From NCBI GenBank assembly GCA_002104945.1, contig MCFH01000048.1:62001-126000 (forward strand): DNA of 64,000 nucleotides, written 5' to 3'. Position 1 is the stretch's first letter. Each line of letters opens with the position of its first letter. The notes beneath the pieces are model-generated. The model was given only the letters and a program-made list of their open reading frames with translations. It searched no databases and was not told the DNA's origin. The stretch comes from Piromyces finnis (taxonomy: Eukaryota > Neocallimastigomycota > Neocallimastigomycetes > Neocallimastigales > Neocallimastigaceae). A program made the position numbers and the translations under genes. Shown one piece after another: positions 1-11,977 of the stretch.

Positions 1-3000
1 CAGAGCTCCACTCCTTATCTGCAAGTCTTATAATTCATAAAGCATTAAAAAATATTTTTTCTTTATTGAAATACAACAGATAGAATAATGTGATAATAAA
101 TTTTAATAATATTTACAAATATTAAATTCTTCTCAAATTGATAAGAAGAAAAAAAATAGAAAAAAAAAAAGGTAGGGTAGATTGATTAATTAGATATAAT
201 AAAAATAAATACATATTTTATATATATTTAATTCTCCTAAAAAAAAAAAAAAAAAATGAATAAATACCTTAAAAAAAGTTGGTATTACTTTTGAATATCT
301 TATGCTTATTAAAGCACACTTTAAAATCTATCCACTTGAACTGATTATTTATTATAGTTTAATGGTATTTAGAAAAATGTATTATTCATATTATTTATTA
401 TTGTTATTATTGTTATGGTTATTATTATTGTTGTTTTGAAATTGAAAAAAGGATCACCATTCTCTTTTAAATTTTAATAATTATTAAAAAAAAAGGGCTA
501 CATTTTTTTAATTAATAATGGATGGGTAAATGAATATGTATACATTTTGATGTGATGTATACATTTGTAATGAATATTTGAAAGCGATAAAAATTTTGAT
601 GTCAAACTTTAAGAACCTTTTTTTTCTTAGAAAAACAAAAAAATAATTAGTTATAATCTTTTTTTATTTATTTATTCATTTATTTATTCATTAAAACGTA
701 TAATAAAAATAATAATAAAAAAAATAAAATAATTATACAGAAATCAAAAATGAATCTAATCAAAGAAAGGAAGATATGGTGGCATTTTATTATTAATGAT
801 TTCATAAGATTTAGTTTTTTCTGTATAAAGATAATATAATCTTGATAAAAAATAAATACAAAATATATATAATAGGCAATAAAAAAAAAAAAATTGTGGT
901 GTCGTTAGTTATTTTTTAGCCAATTCACAAAAAAAATGTAAATCACAAACATAAATCTATGTTAAGTATGATATAAAATAGTATCACATGATACAATAAA
1001 ATAATGTTATACTATTACTTATCAATTCAATCTTTACTATTTAAATTTAATTAATAGTATAATTGGTAGATGGTAATGATGAAGTAGTAATTTGTAGGAA
1101 AATAGATGTCAAAGTGGAAAGGGGTAGCAGTAGAAATAGTGTGTAGTAGTATGGTGGATGGTTGATGGCTATGTTTTTTTAATTGAATGAGGAGGAGAGA
1201 TTTAATCTATAAAATTATTAAATCTTTTATTAAATCTCTTACATTAATAAAAAAAATTAATATAAAGATTTTTTTTTTTATTTAATTAAAAAATAAATAA
1301 AATTAATAAATTTTTAGTATTAATGACAATGATGATCTATGAAGAATAAATTAATCATAATAATATTAATATTATGATGAAGATGATGATTCCTTATGTT
1401 TATGCCTATTGATGAGGATGATGTATAATAATATTGTTATTAACCACTATCATGTATTATTAATTAATATATTATAATTAATAATAAAAAAATGGCTGTA
1501 ATGATATATATCCTAATAGTAACTGCAATAGTAAAGATTCATAGATTGTTATATTAATATTTATTATTAGGATTAATATTATGATGTAGAATCATCATCC
1601 TTTGCCATTTAATAATATTTAATATCATTGATTTATTAAAATATATAGATTGGCTAGTGAGGTGTAGAAATAAATAATATATTTAATTAAAAATATTATT
1701 TTATACCTATATTGTGGCTAAAATAAAATTTTTATGATTCATCATAGGAACAAAAAAAAAGTTTAACTTTTTAGTAAAAGATTTATCTAATCTATATTTT
1801 ATTTTTTTATTTTTAGTATTATTATTTTTGTATAATTATTAACATTGCATTCATGAGCCTACAATAAATGAATACAATATAAATATTAATTTAATATAAC
1901 ATAATAATGTTTAATGGTAATCATGACATTCTATAGTATGCCGATATAATCTGTCATGGAAGTTATTTCTTTATAGAAATATTAAAATTTAACACAATTT
2001 AGTCAAATAGGATAAGATCATAAATACATTCTATATTCATAACAAATAATAATAGAAATTCAAACTCTTTTTGATGATCTAAATATTTATTTATTTATTT
2101 ATTTATTTATTTACTTATTCATTCATTCATTTATAAACTAAAGTTGCTTTTTTTTTTTTTTTTGAAAAATAAAAATAAATAAAAAGTTTAAAACTTTAAA
2201 ATAAATTAAAATATGAGTAATTTTACTTAATTTTTTCTTTATTAATTAAACTTTTTTAAAAAAATATAGTTGATCTTAAATCCTCATCAAAAAAACCTAC
2301 TTAAAAAATAAAAAAATAATTAAAAATAACAGATAACTATTAAATGCAAACATGTAAAATAATAAATGTAAAAATTATATTAAAATATATATAAAATATA
2401 ATAAATGATGTCAAAATTATGCATTGCTAAAAAAGGTTATATCAATCTATTTTAATTAAAAATAAATAAATGAATACATACATTATAATGACAGTAAATT
2501 GTTTTACTCATTTTTTTTTTTTTTTTTTTTTTTTTGCTAATGACACTAATACTTAAATATAATAAAATTAAAAGATATAAAAATTAATTAATCTATACTT
2601 AAATATAATAAAATTAAAAGATATAAAAATTAATTAATCTAAAAAGTATGTTAAATATAAAGAAAAATTTAAAATAAAAATAAAATATAAATAAAATAAA
2701 AAAACTAAAAAATTAAATGAATAAATTTAATTTAAAAAATTTTAATTTAAACTTCATTCCTATCTTTATATTTCTTTATCTTTATTTTTCTTTTTTAAAA
2801 TATTACTCGTTTTTTAAAGATAAACTTTTTCCATTAACTTTTATTCTTATAAATCATTAGTATAATTATTAGATACTTGAAATAAAATAAAATAGAATAT
2901 ATAATTATATACATTATTTGTAATTACTTTTGATTTCATTTCTTTTTATATTTTATTAAAGATAAATAAATAAAAAAAAAAAAAAAAGAATGGATTAACT

Positions 3001-3080
3001 ATCAAAATATATAAAAGTGTCAAAGTATAACAAAATGTGAATCATCCTTCACAAGAATTTTTAATCAAATAAAAAAAAAA
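1..3080. other. Gene-free AT-rich DNA
   Basis: No reading frame, RNA gene or LTR could be supported here. The stretch holds poly-A and poly-T runs, TTTA and ATT microsatellites and a small G-rich patch near 1080-1180. It shows no similarity that I can see to the LTR families filling the rest of the window, so it may be the non-repetitive flank of the retroelement cluster. Confidence 0.6.
2551..2641. repeat. Tandem duplication, 46 bp x 2
   Basis: Two head-to-tail copies of a 46-bp AT-rich unit beginning ACTTAAATATAATAAAA, identical as read. It follows a 20-plus T run. No coding or element context is visible. Confidence 0.9.
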
Positions 3081-3690
3081 TAATATAAATTAATTACTAA
3101 AAACTTATTTTTCATTATTAATAAAAATAGAATAGAATGTAATTATTTTGTATAGAATATTTATATTAGTATTGTTGTAAGTTTTTCTTTTTTTTTTTAA
3201 TTTATTTAAAAGATTTTATCTTTAAAAGTTTAAATGGCTGAAGAATATGTCAAAAAAAAAAAAATTACTAATAATAATAATTAATAAACTGAAATAATAG
3301 ATTATAAATTATCATGGAGAAAAAAATTTAAAAATATATCAAATTTATTTTATATATAATAATATAATAGCTTATTCTTAACTATTAATGATAAAAATTA
3401 TGAGTCATTAATATTATTTTATTAAGTTTTATCATCATTATTTTTACTTTATTTTATTATTATTATTATTATTTTTTTGATATATCATTATTTTTACTTT
3501 ATTTTATTATTATTATTATTATTTTTTTGATATATTACAATATAGCTTTAGGTATCATCAATGATAAAATGTTTTTTTTTTTAAGACATATCCTAATCTT
3601 TTAAAAGATTTTTTTTTGCTTAAAAATTTATCTTTTAAAAGATGTTTTAACCTAACCATAATAGTTGTAAATAAGAAATATAAACAAAAT
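3081..3690 (-). repeat. Duplicated 3' flank of tRNA-Trp, copy 1
   Basis: About 600 bp downstream of tRNA-Trp no. 1 that recurs downstream of tRNA-Trp no. 2 (7527-8065) and, inverted, no. 3 (47471-47989). The three genes were therefore copied with their 3' flank. Small indels in A and T runs separate the copies. Confidence 0.8.
3435..3534. repeat. Tandem duplication, 50 bp x 2
   Basis: Two adjacent copies of a 50-bp unit starting TCATTATTTTTACTTT and containing an (ATT)n core. It is present only in copy 1 of the tRNA-Trp 3' flank; copies 2 and 3 have a single, diverged unit, so the duplication is later than the flank duplication. Confidence 0.9.
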
Positions 3691-3761
3691 GGAGAGTGAG
3701 TGATTCGAACACCCAACCTTCCGCTCTGGAGGCGGACGCGCTACCGTTGCGCCAACCCTCC
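3691..3761 (-). tRNA. tRNA-Trp(CCA) no. 1
   Basis: 71-nt cloverleaf read on the minus strand: acceptor GGAGGGT/ACTCTCC, D arm GCGC-AACGGTA-GCGC, anticodon arm TCCGC-CTCCAGA-GCGGA with anticodon CCA, and T arm with canonical loop TTCGAAT. There is no intron. The B box is intact, so it could be transcribed. A truncated C-family pol fragment begins about 14 nt upstream of its 5' end, at the position used by LTR elements at the other five tRNA genes. Confidence 0.96.
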
Positions 3762-3775
3762 TTTTTTGAAATTTT

Positions 3776-4165
3776 TGTTTCCAGATATTTATAAAGATCC
3801 TAATGAAACAGAAGAAGAATATATTCTTAGAAGATTTTTAAGGCATCAAAATTGGGTAAAACAAGCTACTGAATATTCTAATCATGCTAATCAATATTGG
3901 GAACATAGAATAGGTTTATCCAAAGCTTTAAAGAAGACTTATAAACCGGGTGATTATGTTATGATAAGATTAATAGGAAGAAGTAAATTAAATCCTTATT
4001 TTTATGGTCCTTATAAAGTTGTTAATAAACAAAAAATTTAATACTGTTGTACTTGAAGATCCACATACAGGAAAACTACTTGATAGAAATGTACATATTA
4101 AAAATATTTTTCCTTACGTTCTACCAGAACAAAATTTAACTTCAAGGGACGAAGTTAATTCTTAA
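3776..4165 (+). pseudogene. C-family pol, 3' fragment (integrase C-terminus)
   Basis: Encodes the last ~130 residues of the C Pol: FPDIYKDPNETEEEY onward, the GPY motif region, then the terminal residues ending RDEVNS. An A5-to-A6 insertion near 4031 shifts the frame after YKVVNKQK; the rest continues in another frame to TAA at 4163. Upstream it is cut off abruptly ~14 nt from tRNA-Trp no. 1, so the 5' LTR, gag and most of pol are gone. It runs directly into a C 3' LTR. A hairpin AACTTC/GAAGTT at 4138-4156 and the purine-rich AAAAGGCCGAGAAA precede the LTR, as in the intact element at 39 kb. Confidence 0.92.
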
Positions 4166-4178
4166 AAGGCCGAGAAAC

Positions 4179-4990
4179 TGATAAATAATGAAATTAATAA
4201 ATATAAAATTATTATTAAACCTGATTTTTAAGTTAACCCTAAAAGTAACTTAAAACAAGTTATAGTTTAATTAAGTACTTTACCAAAATTCTTAAATAAA
4301 ATTAATCCTAAACACTGCATATATTTTGATTATTGAAAGAAAATAATAAACTTTAATTAATCGAGATCAAAATATATAACTTTTGTTAAATTAATTGTTA
4401 AATTAAATATTTAATAACTTCGTTAGTAAATTACACTTTAAAAGTAAACAAATATAATAATTCATGTTATAAAATAATATAATTAAACACCTTTATTAAA
4501 ACATTAAAAATAATTATTACTTTAATTAATTGTAAAAATAAACAACTTTTTATATTCTTTAATTTTTAATTATTTCTTTTATTGTTATTTCTAATTACTT
4601 TTATTACTTTTATTGTAAATAGTAATTAATTTTATTGTTTTAATGTAAATAGTTTAAATTTAAAAGAAAATATAAATACATGTAAATATTCTTATTTTAA
4701 TCATTATTATTATTATTAATAAAGAAATATTATATAGTTAGATTAATATTTTATAATTTTAATAATCACTTTTATACTTAAATAAATAAAATTTTAAATA
4801 TTTAAATATTAGAAAAACAAGTGTTTCTAATAAAACAATTTAGTATTTTAACAAAACAATTTTATTAATTTTTATAAAAACGATTTTAAATCTTAATCAA
4901 TATAACTTATATAGTTATAACAAAAGATATAATATAATAATCACTTTTTGAAGTAAAATTCAAAATTAAGATTATTATCAAATTATATCA
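4179..4990 (+). mobile_element. LTR, family C (3' LTR of truncated element)
   Basis: Starts TGATAAATAATG and ends AATTATATCA, matching the paired LTRs of the C element at 39011-39804 and 46593-47386. It has a TATAAATA box at 4671. The last 65 bp form nested stems (4926-4989): GATATAAT/ATTATATC outside, ATAATAATC/GATTATTAT inside. Four bases (TTTT) separate it from the next LTR. Confidence 0.93.
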
Positions 4991-4994
4991 TTTT

Positions 4995-5438
4995 TGATAA
5001 AGAATGAAATTTATAAATAATTAATCAATATAAAATCTGATTTTAAAAATTTGTAATTTTATAATAAATCTAATAGTGAATTAAAATAGTAAATAATTAA
5101 AATGATATAAAATATGAATATTTAATTTTAAAAATGTAAAATATAAACAATTTTTACTTATAAATAAACTTAAGTGTAATTAAATAATATAAATAGAAAT
5201 AGAAAATATTATTTTAAAAACTGTTACTAATTAGCCAGGAAAGTTAAAATATTTTAATAATAAAATAATAAATTATAATACATAGCGAGATGTATTATAT
5301 ATTTATTTTAAATAAATAAACTAATATTATAAAACAAGATGTGTTTTTAAAACTTTAAATTATATTTAATAATTATATAAAACTTGAAGAATGAGCAAGT
5401 AAAAATAAATCATTCAATTTCCCACAAATATACCACTT
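4995..5438 (+). mobile_element. LTR, family B (3'-truncated)
   Basis: Starts TGATAAAGAATG and carries the B body and a TATAAATAG box, but stops at CACTT, where LTR A begins. The missing ~50 bp is the B terminal hairpin. B and A share a CACTTTCT motif at this point, which suits a deletion or recombination between the two LTRs. Confidence 0.88.
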
Positions 5439-5973
5439 TGATAAATAATCAAATTTATAAATTATAAATTATGATAATAATAATATTTATATTAAAACAC
5501 AGATAATTAAAAATTAAAATAATTAACATGGATAAAATTAGTAAATTAAAAATTATAAATGTAAACTTTTTGTTTTTTTTTAATTGTTTATTTATATTTG
5601 TTTATAATTATACGTTTAAATAATAATTTTGTATAAATAGTAATAGAAAATATTCATTTTAAAAGATGTTCCTAATAATCCAGTAAAATTAGATATATAA
5701 TTTATATAAAATAATATTTGTAATAATAATATACATACGAGATGTATTAAATAATAATAACATATATATATTTAATAATCAAGAGTTATTAAATATTAAA
5801 ACTTTATAATTAAATAAAATAATTTTATATTTTAAACTAACAAAGACTTGAAAATGAACAAGTATAAAAATCATTTATTTTATTTTCTTATTTTTATTTA
5901 TTAAAATTTTAGATACAGATATTATCACTTTCTATAGTAAATTATAGAATTAAGATAATATCTTTACGTATCA
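5439..5973 (+). mobile_element. LTR, family A
   Basis: Starts TGATAAATAATC and ends ACGTATCA. Family A has a short ATT/AAT tract near its 5' end, a TATAAATAG box and a terminal stem. Here the stem reads AGATATTATC/GATAATATCT; other copies read AAATATTATC/GATAATATTT, a compensated change. Four A residues separate it from the next LTR. Confidence 0.92.
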
Positions 5974-5977
5974 AAAA

Positions 5978-6574
5978 TGATAACAGATTGGTAGTTATAT
6001 TACAACTTTTTAAATCACTTCTTCGTTATCTTATATTGTTTTATCTCGACAGCTATTTTACGAGCTTTAATAATATCTACTAATTTTGTTGAATAAATTT
6101 AATTTATTTTTATAATTTTTATAGTTTTATTATTCTATAATATTTATATAGAATAATAACACCTGATTTATTCTATAAAATATTATTTATTATTAACACA
6201 ATAATTTTAATTTGGACAAGTTTAATTTCGTTTTTATATTTTCTTTTATTTATTTATTGTTTTTACACTCTTTTTAACAATAAATTTTACTATATAAAAA
6301 CTTATTTTTGTCTTTTAATTATTATTATGTACTATTTAATTAACTATATTATTATAACTTAAAATTAACTTATCTCTTAATAGTCTAAGTCTTCGTATTT
6401 TATATTATTATTATTCTTTATATTAAAAATTATTTTTATAATTTATAAAATATATAAATTTATAAAATATTTTAGGTAAATTATATTTTTTATAATAAAC
6501 TCTAAAAAACTATTTAGTAATTATTTTTATAATAAAATTTTAATTTATAATATATTTATAATTATTATTTGTCA
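5978..6574. mobile_element. LTR, family D
   Basis: Starts TGATAACAGATTGG and ends ATTATTTGTCA. The same sequence in the other direction spans 29179-30442, interrupted by LTR E. One end carries a hairpin (GATAAC near the terminus pairing with GTTATC about 45 bp inward). Transcription direction is not clear because TATA-like sequences occur on both strands. Confidence 0.85.
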
Positions 6575-6580
6575 TTTTGA

Positions 6581-7444
6581 TGTAGGAAATAATAACTATT
6601 CTTAATTGAATAATTACTATTCTTTAGTATTTAATAATAATTTATTTAAAATATTACTTTCATATACACCAATTTTTAAATATAAAATTTATTTATTTAT
6701 TATATTTATTATGCATTTAATTAATATTGTAAATTTATTTAATTATTAGTCTTTATGTACATTTAATTAATATGAATTATTTATTTACATATTACTATTT
6801 TATATATTTAATTATTATAATTAATATTCATTATATTTATTATTTTAAAAAATAAGTAATTACATATTTATTTATATTTTAATTATTGTATTATGGATAA
6901 AATAGGAATCGATACTTTAAGGTTTTTTCCGATTGCGTCTTAAGAAAGCATTCGGTTTGACTTAATTTATACGATGATCAATATGACTAGAATATTGACC
7001 GAAAATCATGTATCTTCTAGTCTTCCTAAACATTTCATTTGTTAATATTAGAACACATTTAATTAATCTTATTTTTTAATGAAAATATAAATAGAACCCT
7101 CTTGAAATCCAAGAGTTATTATCATAAAAGAATAAATTATAATAAATACCCCACAAATACATTTCTTATTTTCTTTAAAATAATAAAACAAAAAAAATTT
7201 TCTAATAAACAATAATTAATAATTAAAAATAATTACTTGATAATCTCAAACAAACTTTATTTAACTCTTTGTGCTGGTTGTTTATTATAAATCTTTATAA
7301 TAAACTCGATAAGTATTTTAGTTTTTTAGTTCTTTATTCTAATTCTTTATCAAATTATTATAGTATATTATTATATTACTACAATATTGATAATTAATAT
7401 TATATTATAGTAATTTCTTTTAATTATTATAAAAAATTACTACA
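6581..7444 (+). mobile_element. LTR, family K (chromovirus type)
   Basis: Runs TGTAGGAAATAAT to ATTACTACA, 864 bp. It has TATAAATAG at 7086-7094, then five bases later a hairpin CTCTTG/CAAGAG (7099-7115), then an 11-bp perfect hairpin (7280-7305), and ends in a stem-loop with TAGTAATTT/AAATTACTA. The 3' LTR of the chromovirus at 59283-59997 has the same order, so K probably belongs to that lineage. An inverted, truncated copy lies at 48059-48720. Confidence 0.88.
7280..7305. promoter_or_regulatory. Conserved LTR hairpin with AATAAA on both strands
   Basis: Perfect inverted repeat GTTTATTATAA-ATCT-TTATAATAAAC. Each arm carries AATAAA on one strand, so it could be a poly(A) signal in either direction. 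The same hairpin, with loop changes, is at 11131-11156, 18485-18510, 26462-26487, 48198-48223, 51846-51872 and 59365-59390. Function as poly(A) signal or terminator is inferred. Confidence 0.75.
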
Positions 7445-7447
7445 TTT

Positions 7448-7526
7448 TGGTACAGTGGAAATATTATCTTAATTCTATCATTAAATATAGAAAGTGATAA
7501 TATTTGTATCTAAAATCTAATAAATA
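7448..7526 (-). mobile_element. LTR fragment, family A variant
   Basis: Minus-strand end of an A-type LTR beginning TGGTACAG, keeping the terminal stem (ATATTATC/GATAATAT) and lost after about 79 bp. Its twin is at 47990-48055 in the inverted copy of this region. Confidence 0.78.
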
Positions 7527-8065
7527 ATAATAATATAAATTAATTACTAATAACTTGTTTTTCATTATTAATAAAAATAGAATAGAATGTAATTATTTTG
7601 TTTAGGATATTTATACTAGCATTGTTTTTTTTTTTTTAATTTATTTAAAATATTTACCTTTAAAAGTTTAAATGGCTGAAGAATATGTCAAAAAAAAAAA
7701 AGAAAAAAAAAATTAATAGTAATAATAATAATTAATAAACTGAAATAATAAATTATAAATTATCATTAATAAAAATATATCAAATTTCCTTTATATATAA
7801 TAGCTTATTCTTAACTATTAATGATAAAAATTATGAGTCATTAATATTATTTTATTAAGTTTTATCATCATTTTTTACTTTTATTTTTTTGTTTTTTTGA
7901 TATATTACAATATAGCTTTAGGTATCATCGATGATAAAATGTTTTATTTTTTTTTTTTTTTAAGATATCTTAATATTTTAGAAGATATTTTTTATTTAAA
8001 AAATTTATTTTTTAAGATGTTTTAACCTAACCATAATAGTTATAAATAAGAAATATAAACAAAAT
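7527..8065 (-). repeat. Duplicated 3' flank of tRNA-Trp, copy 2
   Basis: Same sequence as 3081-3690 with small indels; single rather than duplicated 50-bp unit. It lies between the A-variant LTR fragment and tRNA-Trp no. 2, the order also seen inverted at 47471-48055. Confidence 0.8.
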
Positions 8066-8136
8066 GGAGAGTGAGTGATTCAAACACCCAACCTTCCGCT
8101 CTGGAGGCGGACGCGCTACCGTTGCGCCAACCCTCC
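8066..8136 (-). tRNA. tRNA-Trp(CCA) no. 2, probably defective
   Basis: Identical to no. 1 except one base: the T loop reads TTTGAAT instead of TTCGAAT, changing C56. C56 is nearly invariant in tRNAs and is a key base of the internal B box bound by TFIIIC, so the gene is probably weakly or not transcribed and its product misfolded. All stems and the CCA anticodon are kept. LTR A starts 13 nt upstream of it. Confidence 0.9.
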
Positions 8137-8149
8137 TTTCATGAATTTC

Positions 8150-8278
8150 TGATAAATAATTAAATTTATAAATTATAAATTAATAATAATAATAATAATA
8201 ATAATAATTAAAATATAGATAAAAATTTAAAATATTTAACATGTATAAAATTATTAAATTAAAAATTATAAACGTAAA

Positions 8279-8309
<31 letters not shown>

Positions 8310-8717
8310 TAAATTAAATAGTTTATATTTGTTTATAATTATATCTTAAAATAATAATTTTGTATAAATAGTGATAGAATTACTTATTTTTAAAAATGTT
8401 CCTAATAATCCGTCAAAATTAGATAATAATATTAAATTTACTAAAATAATACTTATAATTATATTCATATACATACCGAGATGTATTAATAACAAAATAT
8501 ATATATATTTAATAATACTAGAGTTATTAAATATCAAAATTTATAATTAAATAAACATTATTTTATAAAACTAACTAATACTTGAAAATGAACAAGTATA
8601 AAAATCATTTATTTTTATTTTCTTTATTTCTATTTATTAAATATTTTTTTTTAGATACAAATATTATCACTTTCTATATTCATTTATAGAATTAAGATAA
8701 TATTTTTCTTCGTATCA
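8150..8717 (+). mobile_element. LTR, family A
   Basis: Starts TGATAAATAATT exactly 13 nt upstream of tRNA-Trp no. 2 and ends CTTCGTATCA. It has a short AAT tract, a TATAAATAG box and the terminal stem AAATATTATC/GATAATATTT. Its reading direction points away from the tRNA. Four bases (TTTC) separate it from LTR B. Confidence 0.92.
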
Positions 8718-8721
8718 TTTC

Positions 8722-9214
8722 TAATAAATAATTAAATTTATAAATAATGAATTAATAGAATAGCTGATTTTAAAATTATATAAACTTAATATAAATTAAA
8801 ATAATAGTAAATAATCAAAATAATATAAAATATAAATGTTTAATTAAATTTTAAAAATGTAAAATATAAACAACTTTTGTTTATAAACAAACTTAAATGT
8901 AATTATTTATTATAAATATAAATAGAAAATATTATTTTTAAAGATTGTTACTAATTAGCCAGGAAAATTAGAATATTTTAAAATTATAATAAATTAATAT
9001 ATTTTTTTTATAATACATAGCGAGATGTATTATACATTTATTTTAAATAAATAAACTAATATTATAAAACAAGATGTGTTTTTAAAACTTTAAATTATAT
9101 TCAATAATTATATAAACTTGTAGAATGAGCAAGTAAAAATAAATCATTCAATTACACACAAATATACCACTTTCTAAGCTTATTTAGAATTAAGGTATAT
9201 TTGAACGTGTGTCA
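8722..9214 (+). mobile_element. LTR, family B
   Basis: Complete at 493 bp apart from a mutated first base pair (TAATAAATAATT for TGATAAAGAATG); ends GAACGTGTGTCA. The 3' end folds as CACAC/GTGTG outside AAATATACC/GGTATATTT. It is the second layer from tRNA-Trp no. 2. Confidence 0.9.
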
Positions 9215-9221
9215 CTTTTTG

Positions 9222-11272
9222 TGTAAGAAATATAGAAATAAATTCTATATTTCTTAAGTATTATTAAGTACTGTCAAGAATAGAAGACGATTAAAAAATA
9301 AATTAAATATTTAAATAAACAATTTAAAAATCAAATTTATATTTCAAAAATTATAAAACACTTTTAAAAAATAATTAAAAGATCACTTGAAAAAATTTAA
9401 TATTGAAAAGGGTTAAGGATCACAAAAATTTAATTTTCAATAAACTAACCCTTGAGAAGAAAATGCATTATACGAAACTAGTGATAACTTCTGAATCTCG
9501 TGTCCTATTTTCCTTTTCTAGAGAATTCAAATCAATTTTATTAGAAAGTACTAGTTGAGATCTATATTCTCACAAATTTTCAGCTAATTTAGACCACTAG
9601 TTCTTGAGATATAGCTATTTAAAGATTTAATTAGTTTCAATTAATATATAATAATATATATTAAAATGATCAATATTAATTTATATAATTAAAGTCATTA
9701 TTCAAGTCATCCAACTTTCTATAAATAATTCAATTTAAAAATTCTCCATTATTATTAAATAAGGTTAGATAATAAATATTCTTGATTACAAACCTAATCA
9801 ATTATAAAAATTAATTAATAATTTCTCAAATAATTTTGATTAATAACCTCAATCATAATCAAACCAAAAAGCCTTTGGATCAAAAATCATTAATTATAAT
9901 TATTAATTAATTAATCATGAGAATATATAATTAGTATCAGTAATTGTTATTCTCAATTTATAATATTAAATATTTACAATTTAAAATGGTTAAAACAATA
10001 CTTTTATTTTAAAAGTAATTTAAAAGATTAATCTTAAGATCTATCATATGAATTCATATTATTAATATCAATATCAATTATTAATATTTTAATTTAAAAT
10101 TATTTTATTTTTATCTTTATTATTAATATCAATATTAATATCAATGTAATTTTATTAATTGTAAGAAAAAGTATTTAAACAAAGAATTAAAATCATTTTG
10201 AAATTCTTTGTAAGATTATTAATTAATTATTAACTATAATCTATAATATAACTTAATAAATATTATTTTCATAAATAAATGATTAATAAATTTCATAATT
10301 AAATTATATTAGAATTCTTATTTTAAATATAAAAACCTATTTAATTTTTAAATTAGTATTATTTAAAATTCTTTAATAAGTTTTAAAGAAAAGGTTAATA
10401 ATAAACAAGTTTAATACTTTATTTTAGATTAAGTTGTATTATATCAAAACATTCTGACCAAGTTACATATCAACCCTAGCCCACTTTACATTAATTATTT
10501 TTCTAATTATTAAATTAATTAATTATTTAAATTATTAGCATGCATTCATTTAAATTACTATAAACATTTATTTATATTAATATTAATTATTCATTTACAT
10601 AATTTAAAATTTATTTAATTATTATATTAATTAATTATTTATTTAATTTAGTAATTTATTTAAAATAATAGTAAACATTCATTTATTTTATTAATTAATA
10701 ATTTTTGTATTACATTTTATAAGAAACATTATGTATTTTATTTTACGTTTGTATTTTATGTGTATGTATCGTATCTTGAAATAACTTATAGAAACAACTA
10801 GAAGATATAAATAAATATTAGGACAATCGGATATTAAAGTTTTTCCGAATATTATTCAGTTTTACTTAATATTACGATGATTGATATGTTAGTTATCAAT
10901 CGAATATCTTTTTAGGTTTTTCTTCTAGTCTTTTCCTAAAAAGATTATTTGTTAAGATTAGAAATTCTTTATTAAACTTTAAATTATTAAAAAATTATAA
11001 ATAAAAGAACTCTGGAATTCCACTAAAGAATCCAGAGTTATTATTTTAAGACAATTATAATAAATAACCTTTATTAAAAAAACAATATTAATAAAACATT
11101 TTAAATTAAATAACATTAAAGTTTTGTGTTGTTTATTATATTTCCTTATAATAAACTCTTATTACGATAAGTATAAATTTTTATTTTAACTTCTCAGTTT
11201 AATAATACTAATTATTATTAAATTGTAGATAATAATTATTATTATATATATTATATAATAATAATTATTACA
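9222..11272 (+). mobile_element. LTR, family G, interrupted by H
   Basis: The start (TGTAAGAAATATAG, 9222-9271) and the body (10491-11272, ending TAATTATTACA) flank LTR H. The body has TATAAATAA, a hairpin ACTCTGGA/TCCAGAGT at 11009-11038 and the hairpin GTTTATTATA/TATAATAAAC at 11131-11156, the layout of the K and chromovirus LTRs. A truncated inverted copy is at 51722-52507. No duplicated target flanks H here, so the joint may be recombinant. Confidence 0.78.
9272..10490. mobile_element. LTR-like element, family H
   Basis: 1.2-kb non-coding unit from TGTCAAGAATAG to CCCACTTTACA, nearly identical to 27339-28568, where a 5-bp target duplication proves its ends. It contains a less AT-rich core around 9460-9620. 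TG...CA ends and size fit a solo LTR of a family whose coding copy is not in the window. Confidence 0.85.
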
Positions 11273-11275
11273 TTT

Positions 11276-11977
11276 TGTTAAGGAACCAACAAATAATGTT
11301 ATTCTTGTCATAATTAATGATTATGACTTAATCCATTATTGTTCCTAAATGTATGAAAACTTTACAATATTCTTATTTGTAAATTAATGTATACATTTAA
11401 ATTATATTTAAAATTATTAATAATTATTTTTATCGAACTTAAATTTTATTTTATTAAACTTAAAAATTAATTTAGTAATAATAATATATTGAAAATTATA
11501 GTTTATTGAACTTTTAGTTTAATTTATCAAGTTAATGAATTTTTATTAATTAAAATTATGAATAATATTTCTGTAAAATAGTAAAATTCTTTAGTTAAAT
11601 ATATTTAAAGTAAACTTTTAATGTATGTTAATCAATTTAATAATATGTATAAATATTTATTATAATAGTAATGTAATTTTATTATTCATTTAAAAGTAAT
11701 TTAAATACTAAAATTAATGTAAATAATTAAAGACTAATTCTTTTAATTAACACTACTTAATTTTTTACAAAAAGTATAAAAAGGTGTATATTATAAGAAT
11801 TAGAGAGGAGAGATATTTTTTAATTACTTTTTTTTTATTTTTATTTTATATTAATATCTTAATAAAACAAATTTATTAATAAAACAATTTTTCTTATTTC
11901 ATTTTAATATTATTTTTGAGTATTAATAAAATTTATTAATATTTTATAAATAAAATTAAATTCCTCGAACCGTAACA
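11276..11977 (+). mobile_element. 5' LTR of element J
   Basis: 702 bp from TGTTAAGGAACC to CGAACCGTAACA, with TATAAAAAG at about 11775. An inverted solo copy is at 34628-35332. It is followed directly by a long leader and a decayed gag-pol in the same direction. No convincing tRNA-complementary primer site follows the LTR. The 3' LTR is missing because the element is cut off in integrase near 18170. Confidence 0.9.

Noticed and set aside
3700-4041. 113-residue frame starting MIRTPNLPLWRRTRYRC
   Set aside because: Its first third is antisense tRNA-Trp; only the part from 3776 is real, as a C pol fragment.
8346-8537. Short hydrophobic frames at 8346, 12302, 13063, 33262 and 51657
   Set aside because: They lie in LTRs or leaders, are made of AT-rich codons (Ile, Leu, Phe, Tyr, Asn) and lack homologous or conserved frames in sister copies.
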